Below are positions 1-11,718 of a DNA stretch of 64,000 nucleotides, piece after piece. Source of the DNA: Flaveria trinervia (taxonomy: Eukaryota; Streptophyta; Magnoliopsida; Asterales; Asteraceae); contig CM046453.1 in the NCBI GenBank assembly GCA_025506515.1, positions 7,214,410 to 7,278,409 on the forward strand, written 5' to 3'. Positions within the stretch are counted from its first letter, which is position 1; each line of letters starts with the position of its first letter. The position numbers were made by a program, and so were the translations under genes. A model generated the notes under the pieces. It was not told the origin of the DNA and ran no database searches. It saw only the letters and a list, made by a program, of their open reading frames with translations.

Positions 1-225
1 TAATCACGAGAACTGCAATGAGCACATGCTAATCAGAAGTAGTAGAAGGGGCAGTTAGACAGTTACATTTCACATTCAAAGCAATATCTGTTTATGTGGT
101 TCTCACGGTTCTGTTATGTGTTGAGCATTTCACTATGCGTATATGATAAGGAAATAATTTTTTGCATTTAGTCTCTTCTAATCTTATGTTTTCTGTGATT
201 AGTTGATTGAGGATTGCAGAAGAAG

Positions 226-3200
226 ATGACATCTACCACACCATTATCTTCATTTTCTTCAATATCATCAAGTCCTCTGGGACACCGAAAACAGAATGTA
301 GTTGTGCAAAAAAGATGTTCTCTCAAGGTTAAGGCAATGGCAAAAGAATTGTACTTCAACAAGGATGGATCTGCTGTTAAAAAGCTGCAGGTAACATACA
401 TATTAGCCTTATGTTTAATGATGAGGTGATGGCAGTTTGTGCTGATACACGTGTGCACTTGTGTGTAGGCTGGTGTCAACAAGCTTGCAGATCTAGTAGG
501 AGTTACTCTCGGTCCAAAAGGGCGTAATGTGGTGTTGGAAAGCAAATATGGCTCTCCAAAAATTGTAAATGATGGTGTAACTGTAGCTAAAGAGGTACAA
601 TAATCAAAACTGTAAATGATAGTGTAATTATGATTTGAGTATATCACTAAATTGCGTACATGATGTATTTCTAATGTGTATGTATGCAGGTTGAATTGGA
701 AGATCCTGTTGAGAACATCGGTGCCAAACTGGTGAGACAAGCGGCTTCAAAGACGAATGATCTGGCTGGTGATGGGACGACAACGTCTGTTGTTCTAGCA
801 CAAGGGCTAATAACCGAGGGTGTTAAGGTAGTTTATAAGTGAAGTTTAAAAAAGTTTGAATCTTGAAGGGTACACATTACTCATCATGAACTCTTATTTC
901 ACTAGGTGGTGGCAGCAGGTGCTAACCCGATTCAGATAACTAGAGGTATTGAAAAAACCACCCGTGCGCTAGTTGAAGAGCTTAAAAAGATGTCAAAAGA
1001 AGTGAGTTTGGCTTTAGTTAATTGCTTGTTACATCTTTGGTAACCATGGTGACAAGATCTTAACCAACTTAACTTTACTGTTAAATTTCAGGTCGATGAC
1101 AGTGAGCTTGCTGACGTGGCAGCAGTAAGCGCAGGGAACAACTACGAGGTGGGAAATATGATTGCAGAAGCAATGAGCAAGGTGGGAAGAAAAGGTGTGG
1201 TGACGCTTGAAGAAGGAAAAAGCTCAGACAACCATTTGTATGTCGTGGAAGGCATGCAATTTGATCGCGGTTACATCTCTCCATATTTTGTTACTGACAG
1301 TGAGAAAATGACAGTTGAATATGAAAACTGCAAGGTAATAAACTAAAAACAGTAACATTATGTCTCATCATTCTTGAATATTGTTCCTGTTTTTGAATCT
1401 TGATTGTATGTTTTGTGGGCGTAGTTGCTTCTGGTTGATAAAAAGATAACAAACGCAAGGGATTTAGTTGGCGTTTTGGAAGATGCTATAAAGGGAGGAT
1501 ACCCGATATTGATTATAGCAGAGGATATTGAACAAGAAGCTCTTGCAACTCTTGTGGTTAACAAATTAAGAGGTTCACTAAAGATTGCTGCACTTAAGGC
1601 ACCTGGATTCGGTGAACGCAAAAGTCAATATCTTGATGATATTGCTATTCTCACTGGAGGCAAGTGGTTCTAACCCCAAACGTGTCTTACCTGACCCGTA
1701 ATGACATGAACACATATTATTATATCCTTTTTCCATATTGTTTCAGGAACTGTCATTAGAGAAGAGGTGGGATTAAACCTTCAGACTGCTGGAAGTGAGG
1801 TTTTGGGACTTGCTGCAAAGGTGGTTCTAACCAAGGAGTCAACAACTATTGTCGGTGATGGCAGCACACAGGAGTTGGTTAGTAAACGGGTCGCCCAGAT
1901 TAGAAACCTTGTTGAGGTGCAGTTCTATAAAACTCTATTCACATCTTTTTCCTAAAATAATCTCTATTTTTTCAATTAATTACCGTGTTAATGTGAATAA
2001 TATCACAGGCAGCAGAACAGGAATACGAGAAAGAAAAGCTAAACGAAAGAATCGCCAAACTATCTGGTGGAGTCGCTGTTATCCAGGTTGGGGCACAAAC
2101 AGAAACCGAACTTAAAGAAAAGAAACTGAGAGTAGAGGATGCACTCAACGCGACAAAGGTTATGATACATACTATTATTACATCAAAGCAAATTTTTTTG
2201 GGTTTTTATGGTCACTTTTAGAGCTAAACTTGGTTAAAATTTTGACATTCTAAAGGCTGCTGTTGAGGAAGGTATTGTAGTTGGAGGCGGGTGCACGCTA
2301 TTGAGACTTGCTGCTAAAGTTGATGGCATTAAAGATACATTTGACAATGATGAACAAAAGGTAGGAGCAGATATTGTTAAGAGGGCACTTAGTTACCCGA
2401 TGAAGTTGATTGCAAAGAATGCTGGTGTTAACGGAAGTGTGGTGATTGAAAAGGTATTCTTCGTTTAAATTTAAACATTTTATGGTCACAACTAATTCGT
2501 TATCATCACAAAGAAGTTCATTTCTTGGATAATAAGTATGTATAGTTGAACCTTCAAGAGCGTTTATGTATGATTTTCAGGTTCTATCCAGTGACAACTT
2601 CAAGTTCGGTTATAATGCTGCTACTGGAAAATACGAGGATTTAATGGCATCTGGTATTATTGACCCAACAAAGGTAAGTTATGTGTCTCGTGGCGGTTTT
2701 GCTGTACAGTTTTTTTATTTATTATTTATACGAGACTTGTTAAATCTTGAATCGATGCAGGTGGTGAGATGCTGCTTGGAGCATGCGTCATCTGTTGCAA
2801 AGACATTCCTTACATCAGATGCTGTGGTTGTTGAAATCAAGGAGCCCGAACCCATACCCGCAGGAAACCCGATGGACAACTCAGGTATTTAAGTGGTTAA
2901 TCAGAATATGTTTCTTTTTGTTATGTTTTCTTTTAGCAAACTTCTTGAAAAAGTACTGAGCTTTATGCAATTTTCCATTGAGGTATTCATTTTCCTTGTC
3001 ATATAAAAGGTATCAGACATTTTTTATGCATAGAAAATGACATTTTAAGGTTTCCAGCCCACGGAAATCCTAGTCAGCAGATCATGTACATGTGGCTTGC
3101 CACGTGCACCACATCTAAGTGACTAAGGTGATGTGGCATGCCACGTGTACTGCCATGTACACAACCAAGGTAACATGGCATGCCATGTGTACCAGTGTTC

Positions 3201-3677
3201 TTGTGCATAAGAAATAGTTTGATATAATATACTTGACAAATAGTCAATACCTCCAATGAAAAATTATATAAAAGATCAATACTTTTTTCTGTATCTTTCC
3301 TTTTTTACTTTTAGGTTTATTATTTACAAGGGTACACAATTTTTTTCTCTTTAAAATAACCATCAAACTTTCAAACCTTTATATTATAACCCTCAAAAAG
3401 CTCAAATTTTCATAAATCTTGATAAAAACCCTCCAAAATATCATATAGAATTATGATAAAAACACGCGAACATAGAAAAATTTTATGAAAACACTCAAAG
3501 TTTTAATCTTTTCTGTAAAACCCTTGAAACATTAAGATAAAAAACCATAAAATGATGGGATCATTCGACCTTGTCTTTTTTGTGCAATTTTATTTCGTTT
3601 TCGGATTATCAAGACTTGTTTTGGTCAGTTGAATAATAACATATAAACTGTCTTCACGACCAGGTTACGGTTACTAA
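226..3677 (+). CDS. CPN60B: Chaperonin-60 subunit beta, chloroplastic (12 coding exons, complete)
   Basis: Group I (GroEL-type) chaperonin of the plastid stroma. The family assembles with CPN60 alpha into tetradecamers and folds imported proteins, including Rubisco large subunit, with CPN10/CPN20. Coding exons read from splice sites: 226-390, 469-594, 690-827, 906-1001, 1092-1334, 1425-1659, 1747-1916, 2009-2158, 2256-2453, 2581-2673, 2761-2884, 3664-3677; all join in frame to about 583 aa, close to the roughly 600 aa usual for the family. Residues 1-38 are Ser/Thr- and Lys/Arg-rich with few acidic residues, as in a transit peptide, with likely cleavage near KVKA-MAKEL. Visible motifs are VTLGPKGRNV (67-76), the ATPase GDGTTT (124-129), the conserved Asp in VEDALNAT (about 435), AAVEEGIVVGGG, and the family C-terminus MDNSGYGY. 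The ATG at 226 is the first one giving a transit peptide. A CAG just before AAGAAGATG suggests a 5' UTR intron acceptor. No disruption is seen. Confidence 0.96.
1660..1746 (+). other. CPN60B: GC-AG intron of CPN60B (intron 6)
   Basis: The donor reads AG|GCAAGT and the acceptor TTTCAG|GA. Splicing at the GC gives GGA-G|GA-ACT, which continues ILTGG into TVIREE as the family requires. The nearest GT (in AAGTGG, 4 bases further on) would shift the frame into an early stop. AG|GCAAGT is the consensus donor of the rare GC-AG class, which is spliced by the normal U2 spliceosome. Confidence 0.92.
2885..3663 (+). other. Long last intron of CPN60B, with nested palindromes
   Basis: This 779-bp intron separates exon 11 from a 14-nt last coding exon (GT TAC GGT TAC TAA). 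The gene's other introns are mostly 75-130 bp. Between 3087 and 3195 it holds repeated CATG/CACGTG units: CACGTG at 3101 and 3142, the perfect palindrome GTGGCATGCCAC at 3133-3144, and CATGGCATGCCATG at 3174-3187. This may be a decayed repeat insertion, or G-box-like sites inside the intron. Confidence 0.75.
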
Positions 3678-5962
3678 GCGTGCTGCAGCTAGTGGATAGA
3701 ACCTCATGAAGCCATGGTAGTTCTTTGCAGTTTGCATACTTGTAATCACAGAAGATGTGCAACCAGCAGGAGGATGAGAAATATGCTTCCACCACCACTT
3801 TCTTTTAGCTCTTTTTTTTTGTTATTATTTTTACCTTTATTTTTTTATGATTATGGCATGTTCAATTCCATTATATTTAGAGGTGGTTGAATTTTGGCGG
3901 AAATGGTTTGTAAGATCAAAGTTATATTAAAATTTTAAACGAACAAGTGCATCAATGAAAGCAAAAAGAGTAACATTGTGTGTGTTAGTATTTTAAACAT
4001 ATGATTTTGAAGATTTTTATGTAACACACGCCTTAAAAAGAAGAGTAACATTGTGTGTGTTAGTATTTTGAACATTTGATTTTATGTAATATGTTTACAA
4101 ATAGACATTCTTATGGTAAGTAGTATATTTTTTTAACTAAATTGGTGTGTATTCAAATCTTGTATAAAACATGTTTTGTGATTTTAGAAGTAGAATATGT
4201 GTAGTGTAAAATCGATGTGTCTGGTTTATGTTTAAATACCGTCCCCTTTTCTCCATCCGCTTCATAATGATGAAATGCTTTCATGTATAAGTATAAGACC
4301 ATAGATCATTTCCACCTTTATTTAGGACCATCCTTAGAGCAATTTTTGTCATCCTATTTTTATAACTAACTAGAAGAAAGGGCGTGAAACAAAAAATAGC
4401 AATACTTTGGGGGCCAAAATAAGAGAAACTAAAAAGCAACTACATATGAAAGTTTTCATTTCATATGTAGATAATTAATATATTATCAATGTTTATACAA
4501 ATATGGCTATTAAAAAAATAATCTTATTTTTTCTTTTCTAGTAGAACAATGTAAGAGGTTTATCTATACACACACATTTTGGATCACAATGTAAGAGGTT
4601 TATCTATACACACACATTTTGGATCAATTTTAACTTGTTTAAATGCTGGCTCTATATTTAATTAAATCTTTAAATCAACACAGACTCATAGATATAAAAA
4701 TATAAATATGATGTAAATGAAAGCAATGGCGAAGCTTTTAAGGGGCCCGGGGAAGGGGGCACCTGTTTTTGACTGAAAAATAAAAATTTTATACGTATTT
4801 CGTCAAAAAATTTTATACGTTTAAAACCCGACCCTTCTGATCTGGGTCCCGTGACTTTCAGTCCCTATATGATAGTTCAAATTATATCACTAAATAAAAG
4901 ATATCAAGATGAATAAGCTAATCTTTAAATTCAAAGTGGAGCATGTTATTTTATTAGGTGATGGATAATAATCTAATATAGAAGTGGAGTAGTGGTGGTT
5001 ATTTTTGGTACATTTACATTTTACATTAAGTCGATTTGGTACTTGGTCACTTTTGAACAAGTTGACTTAACGGGCCACTTGACCATAAGCTACCCCAATG
5101 GATTAAAAGTAAAGAATTAGACGTGAGTTATGCTTATAATAAAAACTTTTTAAAAACAATGTTAAATCTATAAATATTCACTCGAAGTAAGTATTTATTT
5201 ATGAATACCATAATACTCAGTGACGGCACCAAAATCTCTCAATTGAATAATACATTCAGACAAGTTTTGAAAGCCAAAGGGTTAAGAGACATTTTGATCG
5301 TCATTTGCTTTTGTTATTGAGTAAGAGGTTGACATTGTTCAAAATTTAACATTTGTTGCTCGTTTACATTTTCAAGTTTTATAAAACTATTTTTGAATTT
5401 TATTTCTATTAGGGCGGACGGGGGCAGAGCTTGGGTTCACGTTCGGGTTGATTGGGTGACATTGCTGCCACCCCCTCGGTAGCGGCTTCAAGTAGCGCTT
5501 TTGGGTCGAAGCCGAACGTGTGTGCGCAGGAGTTCTTTGGGTTCCAACCCTTTTTTGGATAATCAAGTTCTTTCACATCTATCATGAAATATATCCATGT
5601 TTAAGTGTCTTAGTACCATTACTGAATACTGGATGAGTTTAGAAAGATTATATCCGGTGAATGAAACTATTAATTATTAAAAACTATTAAAGAAAGATGA
5701 ACTTGGTGAATTGACTTTTGGATTTAAGGTAGACTTGACCAAATGAAAGTCAAATGAACTAATTATAGTCTATTAAATCTAAAATTGTAACGACTATATT
5801 TTTTGACGAATATTTTTCCAACCAATTTAATTGTGGAAGTTAGGTACTAAAAGTTTTTCTTCCTTTTAAAACACAACGATTAACACTCTTTAATATCATA
5901 CTTATATTTTGAAAGTGTTTTAGTTAAATCACTTAAGTTTAAAAAAGTGTTCTATTTAGTAC
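3678..5962. other. Intergenic AT-rich region with small duplications
   Basis: After the CPN60B stop codon comes its 3' UTR, then no coding potential. A unit beginning AAGAGTAACATTGTGTGTG occurs at 3966-4005 and again at 4041-4083. A stretch near 4735-4850 (GGCGAAGCTTTTAAGGGGCC and following) and a GC-rich patch at 5410-5560 look like decayed mobile-element sequence, but I cannot assign them. Confidence 0.6.
4546..4625. repeat. Perfect 40-bp tandem duplication
   Basis: Two identical 40-bp units, 4546-4585 and 4586-4625, each beginning ACAATGTAAGAGGTTTATC. Perfect identity in fast-evolving intergenic DNA points to a recent event, such as replication slippage. Confidence 0.93.
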
Positions 5963-5965
5963 TTA

Positions 5966-6246
5966 GGGAGCGTTTGGTTGGAAGAAATAAAATGTAATGA
6001 AATTAAGAAACTAGTATAATTTTCAAGTAAAATTATATTTGATCGAGAAATTAAAAATAAACTCAAGGGAATGTTTCACTCAAGGGAATTCAAAATCCCA
6101 CAACCAAAAGAATTTGAGGTAGGGAATTTGAGGTGAAACATTCCATTGGGTTTACATTTCATTACTCACTTAAACATAATTTTACTTGAAAGTTATACTA
6201 GTTTCTCAATTTTATTCTATTTCAACCCTTCCAACCAAACGCTCCC
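5966..6246. mobile_element. Harbinger/Tourist-like MITE (281 bp)
   Basis: The left end GGGAGCGTTTGGTTGG is repeated exactly, inverted, at the right end. The element is flanked by TTA on both sides (5963-5965 and 6247-6249). Similarity of the arms continues imperfectly for about 70 bp (ACTAGTATAA...TCAAGTAAAATTAT), so the element can fold on itself. It has no coding capacity. TTA/TAA target duplication and this TIR type fit PIF/Harbinger non-autonomous elements. It lies only 13 bp from the start of Copia-1. Confidence 0.9.
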
Positions 6247-6552
6247 TTAAGGTCATTTTTGTAGATACATGTGTCCCTAGTTTCTGAACTTAATGTAATA
6301 TATCTTTAGTGTCTTACACTTATGTAACATTTGGGTACTTAATGAAATGTAAATGTTTGGTTGTGTTTATTATGTTTAATTTCATTAATGAGTTGTTAAT
6401 GCATGTTAAATTGATTATATAGGTTTGTGGTTGTTTGAACTAATATAAATAATGTCATGACAATTAATACATTCAAACTAGTAATATGAAGTTATCATAC
6501 GAATGGCCCATGCTAATGGACCATATGCATGAACAACTTCATGGGAATGACT

Positions 6553-6705
6553 CAGTCGTACGACTGAACCTGGAGACTGGACCAGTTGTATGATTGTAAC
6601 ATAAGATTGGCTCAGTCGCACGACTAAACACTCAGTCGTGCGAATGGATCAACCGCATGGCTCAATCACACGATTGAACCATGCTAATGGTCCAGTCGCC
6701 CGAAT
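6553..6705. repeat. Dyad-motif array in Copia-1 5' LTR
   Basis: Around six variants of TCAGTCGCACGACTGA lie in 150 bp (examples: CAGTCGTACGACTG at about 6553, CAATCACACGATTG at about 6664). Each is an imperfect palindrome of two TCAGTCG half-sites. The array is repeated in the 3' LTR at 24286-24440. Confidence 0.85.
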
Positions 6706-6719
6706 GAGTAACCCTAACC

Positions 6720-6727
6720 TATAAATA
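6720..6727 (+). promoter_or_regulatory. TATA box of the Copia-1 5' LTR
   Basis: TATAAATA lies just 3' of the dyad array, as expected at the U3/R boundary. The same box is at 24458-24465 in the 3' LTR. Confidence 0.75.
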
Positions 6728-6994
6728 CCACCTAATTCATGGAAAAACATAAGCATTGAATACACTTCGACTCCGGACGTACCCTAGCCGTCCAGAGACC
6801 TCTAAGAACCTACTCCAAGTTCATAGATCGCAGTAGATCGATTCCAAATCGTTCTTAACGTTTAGATTCAATACAAAATTGTTTCTACGTGCGTTCTCAC
6901 TGATTGGATCGCCAATCAAATAGGATTCCGCACTATTTGAGTCAGTATACACGTTAATTAGTTAGTATTTCGTTCAATACACGATCCTAACAAG

Positions 6995-7006
6995 TGGTAT
7001 CAGAGC
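6995..7006 (+). other. Primer-binding site, initiator tRNA-Met type
   Basis: TGGTATCAGAGC lies 2 bp after the 5' LTR. It is complementary to the 3' end of plant initiator tRNA-Met, the primer used by most plant copia elements. Confidence 0.93.
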
Positions 7007-7214
7007 TTTGACTTTTGATTACGTGTGATTCAATCGTTTTTGATACAAAAATTGTGTTTTTTCACTAAAAAACTATCTTTTTGTGTCAAACGGTGTCTTA
7101 GACGTCTCCTGGTCATAAAGTTTAGTTTTTCCGGCATACGACAATTAGTGTTAGTGAAAATTCAAGTTTTCGCGGCCAAACCACGTTAAACCTAGAAATT
7201 TTCGAAATCCAGCA

Positions 7215-7440
7215 GCTTCAGTCGCACGATTGACTCAATCGCACGACTGAACACATTCGCATCCCTCATACGCACGATTGGACTCATTCGTACCTCCATT
7301 CGTACGACTGAGCAGTCTATTCGCATTGTTCAACCGCACTTGTTCATTCGCCTGACTGAGCCATCTGCATTAGTTCAGTCGCACGATTGAACCAACCGCA
7401 TTGTTCAATCGTCCGAAAAGCCCAATCGCACACCTTCATT
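7215..7440. repeat. Dyad-motif array in Copia-1 untranslated leader
   Basis: At least seven copies or half-copies of the LTR dyad motif (for example CAGTCGCACGATTG near 7218, CAATCGCACGACTG near 7233, CAGTCGCACGATTG near 7375) lie between the PBS and the gag ATG at 7484. Confidence 0.8.
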
Positions 7441-7483
7441 CGCACTAATAAAACAGTTTGTTTAAAACTTAAAGTTTATAGCA

Positions 7484-10101
7484 ATGGAGGACCGATATTC
7501 AGCATTTACAGCAGGGAGAGACTCACGTATACAAAACCTACTGCTACTGGAGAATGAAGTGGGGAATCATAATAAACCCCCAAAGCTTATCATGTTAGAC
7601 GAATACCCAGAATGGAAGAAACATTTCGAAATCTACTTAAATGGAGTAGATACTAATCTGTGGGAGGCTATAGAGACGGGGTACAACATGCTAGTAGGAG
7701 CTGATGGTGTCAAACTTACACTAAGTGGCATGACTGATGGACAAAAGGCCAAACACAATGCTGAAAATGAAGTCTATGCTTTGCTTACACAGTCTATTCC
7801 GAAGGATATCTTCCATCAATACTCGGAGTATACGCAAGCAAAGAAATTATGGGATGCATTGGAAAAGAGGTATGACGGGAATGCATCACTCAAGGCCATA
7901 AAAGCTAAGGCTTTGAAGAAGGAGTTTGACAACTTCTCTTCAATGGGTAAAGAAAGCCTGGATGACGTTATTGATAGATTCTACCACTTGATGAGTGAGA
8001 TGCACACTCACGGAGTAACGACGTCAATGGAAGACAAAGTGTCTAACTTTGCTGATGGATTGCCAGAGAAATGGGCTTCCTTTGTCTCCAATCTCAAACA
8101 GAATGGTATGCTAACGAAGTTAGATATAAATGACTTCATTCTGAAACTGAGAGAGGAAGAGATAAGAATGAAGTATAGAGCCCAAAAGTCTAACTATGAT
8201 CAGAATCCGGCGCTCTACAATGCGACTCCTCAGGCAAAGACATCTGGAGCACCACTGCAGACTGCCTTTGTGTCAAGCTCAGCTGGTCCTGCTCAAGCAT
8301 CTACTTTAGGGTCAGAATTGTCAGGGTCGTCTAGTACCCAATATATAATACCTAAAGCCAATGCAACAAAGCTGAAGATTGAAAACTTCGGTAATGCGAC
8401 AGTTGAGGTGGCTAAAGAGCACATGGATCTTTTAGCTGCAGTAGTCCACTCTTATGATGGACTAATTGCTGGAAAGATAGGGAACTGCCACTTGGCTGAT
8501 GAGGACTAAGAGCAGGTGGACGAGACGGAGCTGGAACGGATGGATATCATGTGGGCCTTAGCAAGTGTTTTCCGACGTGCTAAGAAGTTTGTCAAGAAGA
8601 CCGGACAGAACTTGGTTGCAACTAAAGACACAATCTTTGGCTTCGATAAGTCAAAGGTGACCTGTTTCAACTGTGGTGAGAAAGGGCACTTCAAAAGGGA
8701 GTGCGTGAAGCCAAAGAAGACTAGCAATGAGAATCCTTTTTCCTCCTTCAATCGTCAGGAGAAACCCACTAGCAGTCCTACTTCATCAAGCAAGGATCCT
8801 AAATCCTTGACTGCTAATGAGGATGAAGGACAGGACTGGAGCTTTCGGTTTGTCTCACCAGGAGAATCAAATATCGCTAGTGTGGTGGATATAGATGACG
8901 ATTCAGCGAGTGAAGGAGATATTGCAGTGGAACTTGCGATGTCCAATACAGATAAAACCGCAACAGTGGTCAACTACCTGCCTGAAGAAGGAATAACGAC
9001 AACAACATCAGAATCACCAGAACCAGAAACAGAAGACTCTGCTCTAATGGCTGATTCATCTGCACCACCTCAGGTAAGTACTACTGACCAACTTTTTAAT
9101 AATTATGCTTGTTCTGATTGTAAAAAAATTAGAGAAAGCATAGATTTAAAATTTTCTAGGTTATTAGATCATAATGATAGCCTAGTAAAGGACTTGCAAC
9201 TATGCACTGAAGCTAATAGGGTATTAAAACGAAATGAGCACAGTTACAAGGAAAAGATAGACCTTTTGAACAAACAGCTTAGGGAAACAGAAGTTGTTGC
9301 CTTTAACCAAGCTAATGACATTAGGTACTATCTTAACTCCCTAGAGGACACTAAGAAGCAAAAGGCAGTTCTAGAAGTAGAAGTAAATTCCTTAAAACAA
9401 AAACTGCACAGTTGGACAAGTTCATCCCATATTGTCCAAAACTTAGTGAGAGAGAGAAACAACGGGGAGGGATGGGTTATAAGGTGATTCCACCATCATA
9501 TGAGATCTTGATGAACTCAAAATGTAAAGCAATAAAAAATAATCCAATCAAGGATCATGTGGTGTCCACTCCTCTTGTAAGTGATCCAGATTCCACAAGT
9601 AAATCAAACGATTCTGGTACTAAACAAAGGAGTCCACTTCAAAGGCAAAAGACAAAATGCTTTGTGTTAACCTGAAAAAAGAGTTTGAAAAGGTTAATAT
9701 TAAGTTTGGTTCAAACAAAGTCAAACCTGAACCTAAAAAAGAACATTAATGTTAACCAATCACGTGCATCATGTCAAAGTCCAGGTAAACAAAATGGAAA
9801 AGATGTAAAACAAGGTAAAGCAATTAAATTTGTAAAACCAGACTATCCATCTAACCAAGAAGTGTTTAAATCCAAACAGAATAAGGTCACACGTGTGACA
9901 TACACTTCTCCACAAAAACAGTTAAATCGTAAAGTCGAAAGCAGGTCATGCTACAACTGTGGAGAATACGGACATATTGTGTCTAACTGTCCTTACTATC
10001 AGACACCGAGGAGAAAAGTTGAACTTCAGGACCCAAAACCTAGCTCTTCTAAGAGGAACTCAGTGACACCACCTAGAAGGGCTAGCGAACCTAAAGTTTA
10101 A
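7484..10101 (+). pseudogene. Copia-1 gag (decayed)
   Basis: Capsid/nucleocapsid precursor, which packages element RNA in virus-like particles. The ATG at 7484 opens 341 codons with a copia-type gag domain (DEYPEWKKHFEIYLNG at about 40-55, YDGNASLKAIKAKALKKEF at about 130-148). A TAA at 8507-8509 interrupts it and the same frame resumes at once. This leads to a CCHC zinc knuckle (CFNCGEKGHFKREC), an acidic low-complexity stretch, and a coiled-coil-like segment to about 9430. Near 9440-9470 the frame shifts by one. A further stop is at 9673, and a second CCHC knuckle (CYNCGEYGHIVSNC) follows at about 9949-9990. Two knuckles and a long C-terminal extension are more than a minimal copia gag has. 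Not functional as read. Confidence 0.9.
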
Positions 10102-10324
10102 CCCATTAGCCAGTCGTCTGTTTATCACAAACAGACCTTACACAAAGCTGGCCTATGGAAAGAGAAATCAATCTCTATCAGAAAATGAGAACAATAAGAC
10201 ATCTAAACTTCCCTCACCATCTACAGGTCAATGGGTTGAATTTATGATGTGTGATGCCTTTGGAAAACCCAAGCTAGTAAAGGCTTGAGTCCCTAACCTA
10301 AACTAATATTTTCAATTGAATGTG

Positions 10325-11700
10325 CAGGGAGTTCGCTACAGTGCTGAGACCAACACGTGGATTGTCGATAGCGGAGCATCCAGGCACATGACAGGGAACA
10401 AGGCTCTCTTATCAAATGTCAAACAAATCAAATGAGGCCATGTTTCATTTTCTAGAAACAAAGATGGGTACATCACAGCTCAAGGGGAAGTGGGTAATCA
10501 GAAAATGAAGTTTGACAAGGTAAACTACATTCAACAACTTCAAAATAACTTGTTTTCTGTTTCCCAAATATGTGATAAAGGCTTTAAAGTAGTCTTTGAC
10601 AACAAGAAGTGCTATGTCCTGATAAAGGACTATGTGATCCCAGAGGACCAAGTATTAATGTCTGCTTCAAGATATAATGACATGTATGTCTTGGACCTAT
10701 CAAAGGCCTCCACAACGGATCATGAAGTTCAGTGCCTCCTGTCAAAAGCTACTGAGAAGGATTCCATCTCCTGGCATAGGAGAATGGGACACATTAATCC
10801 ACGGAAGATGAATCACTTGATCCAGAATGATCTAGTGAGAGGAGTTAACGTCAAAAACTTCCAACTTCCAGATTTCTGTGTGGTTTGCAAGAAGGGAAAA
10901 CAGACGAAGAAGTCACATAAGGAAAAGAAAGTTTATTCAATCGAACTTCCTCTTGAACTTCTTCACATGGATCTGTTTGGTCCAGTCAGTACAAGAAGCA
11001 TCGCAGGAGACTTGTACTGCTATGTAGTTACAGATGACTACTCAAGATTCTCTTGGGTGATGTTTCTAATATCCAAATCAGAAACATTTGAGTCATTCAA
11101 AGAATTATTAACTACATTAGAGTCCCTCTACAAGCTGAAGGTTCGTCAAGTGCGCTCAGACAATAGAACCGAGTTCAAGAATCAATGGATGGAGGCTTAC
11201 TGCAAGGAAAAGGGAATTGTGCATCAGTATACCTCTGCCTACACTCCTCAGATGAATGGCGTTGCTGAATGGAAAAATCACAGCTTGATAGATTCAACAC
11301 GGACAATGCTAGCAGACTCGAAACTGCCTATCCAATTCTGGAACGAGGCAGTTGCAAACGCATGTTACACGTTGAATCGAGTCCTGATAGTTAAACGCCA
11401 TGGCAAGACATGTTACGAGTTACTACAATGACGTAAACCAAATCTAGAGTATCTCGAGCCATTTGGCGCCCCGTGCACCCTACTGAAGAAGACTCAGGAG
11501 GGGAATTCAGTGAGAAGGTTGATGAAGGTATATTTCTAGGATACAACATACCAAACAAGAGAGTTTACAACAACTCAACGAGTCAAGTAGAAGTGTGGTG
11601 TAACGTAGATGTTTAGAGATACACCACACCACTTGCTGGAAAAGGACCCGCCTTCTTTTTCGATTATGATGGATTTTTCAAATCCTTCAACATCCCACTC
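10325..11700 (+). pseudogene. Copia-1 protease and integrase (decayed)
   Basis: Polyprotein segment. The aspartic protease active site WIVDSGASRHMTG lies at about 10358-10396. A TGA at 10433-10435 breaks the frame before the GAG-pre-integrase region, which runs in the same frame from 10436. The integrase zinc-binding HHCC is visible (WHRRMGH ... FCVVCKKGK). The DDE core is recognisable as LHMDLFGP, then RSDNRTEF (usually RSDNGTEF), then PQMNGVAEWKN (usually PQQNGVAERKN). TGA at 11429-11431 replaces a likely CGA Arg codon, and the frame is lost again near 11500. The family's integrase inserts element cDNA into the genome. Confidence 0.92.
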
Positions 11701-11718
11701 TCCACTTCTGACGACAAG

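Larger units (their letters stand above)
6260..6992 (+). repeat. Copia-1 5' LTR
   Basis: 733 bp, TG...CA, matching 23996-24730 along its whole length. U3 carries about six dyad motifs (6553-6705) directly upstream of the TATA box at 6720. The PBS follows 2 bp after the LTR. Confidence 0.95.

Noticed and set aside
168..740. 190-codon open frame on the minus strand
   Set aside because: Lies antisense across CPN60B exons 1-3 and their introns; no protein-like features, and the sense strand encodes a well-conserved protein.
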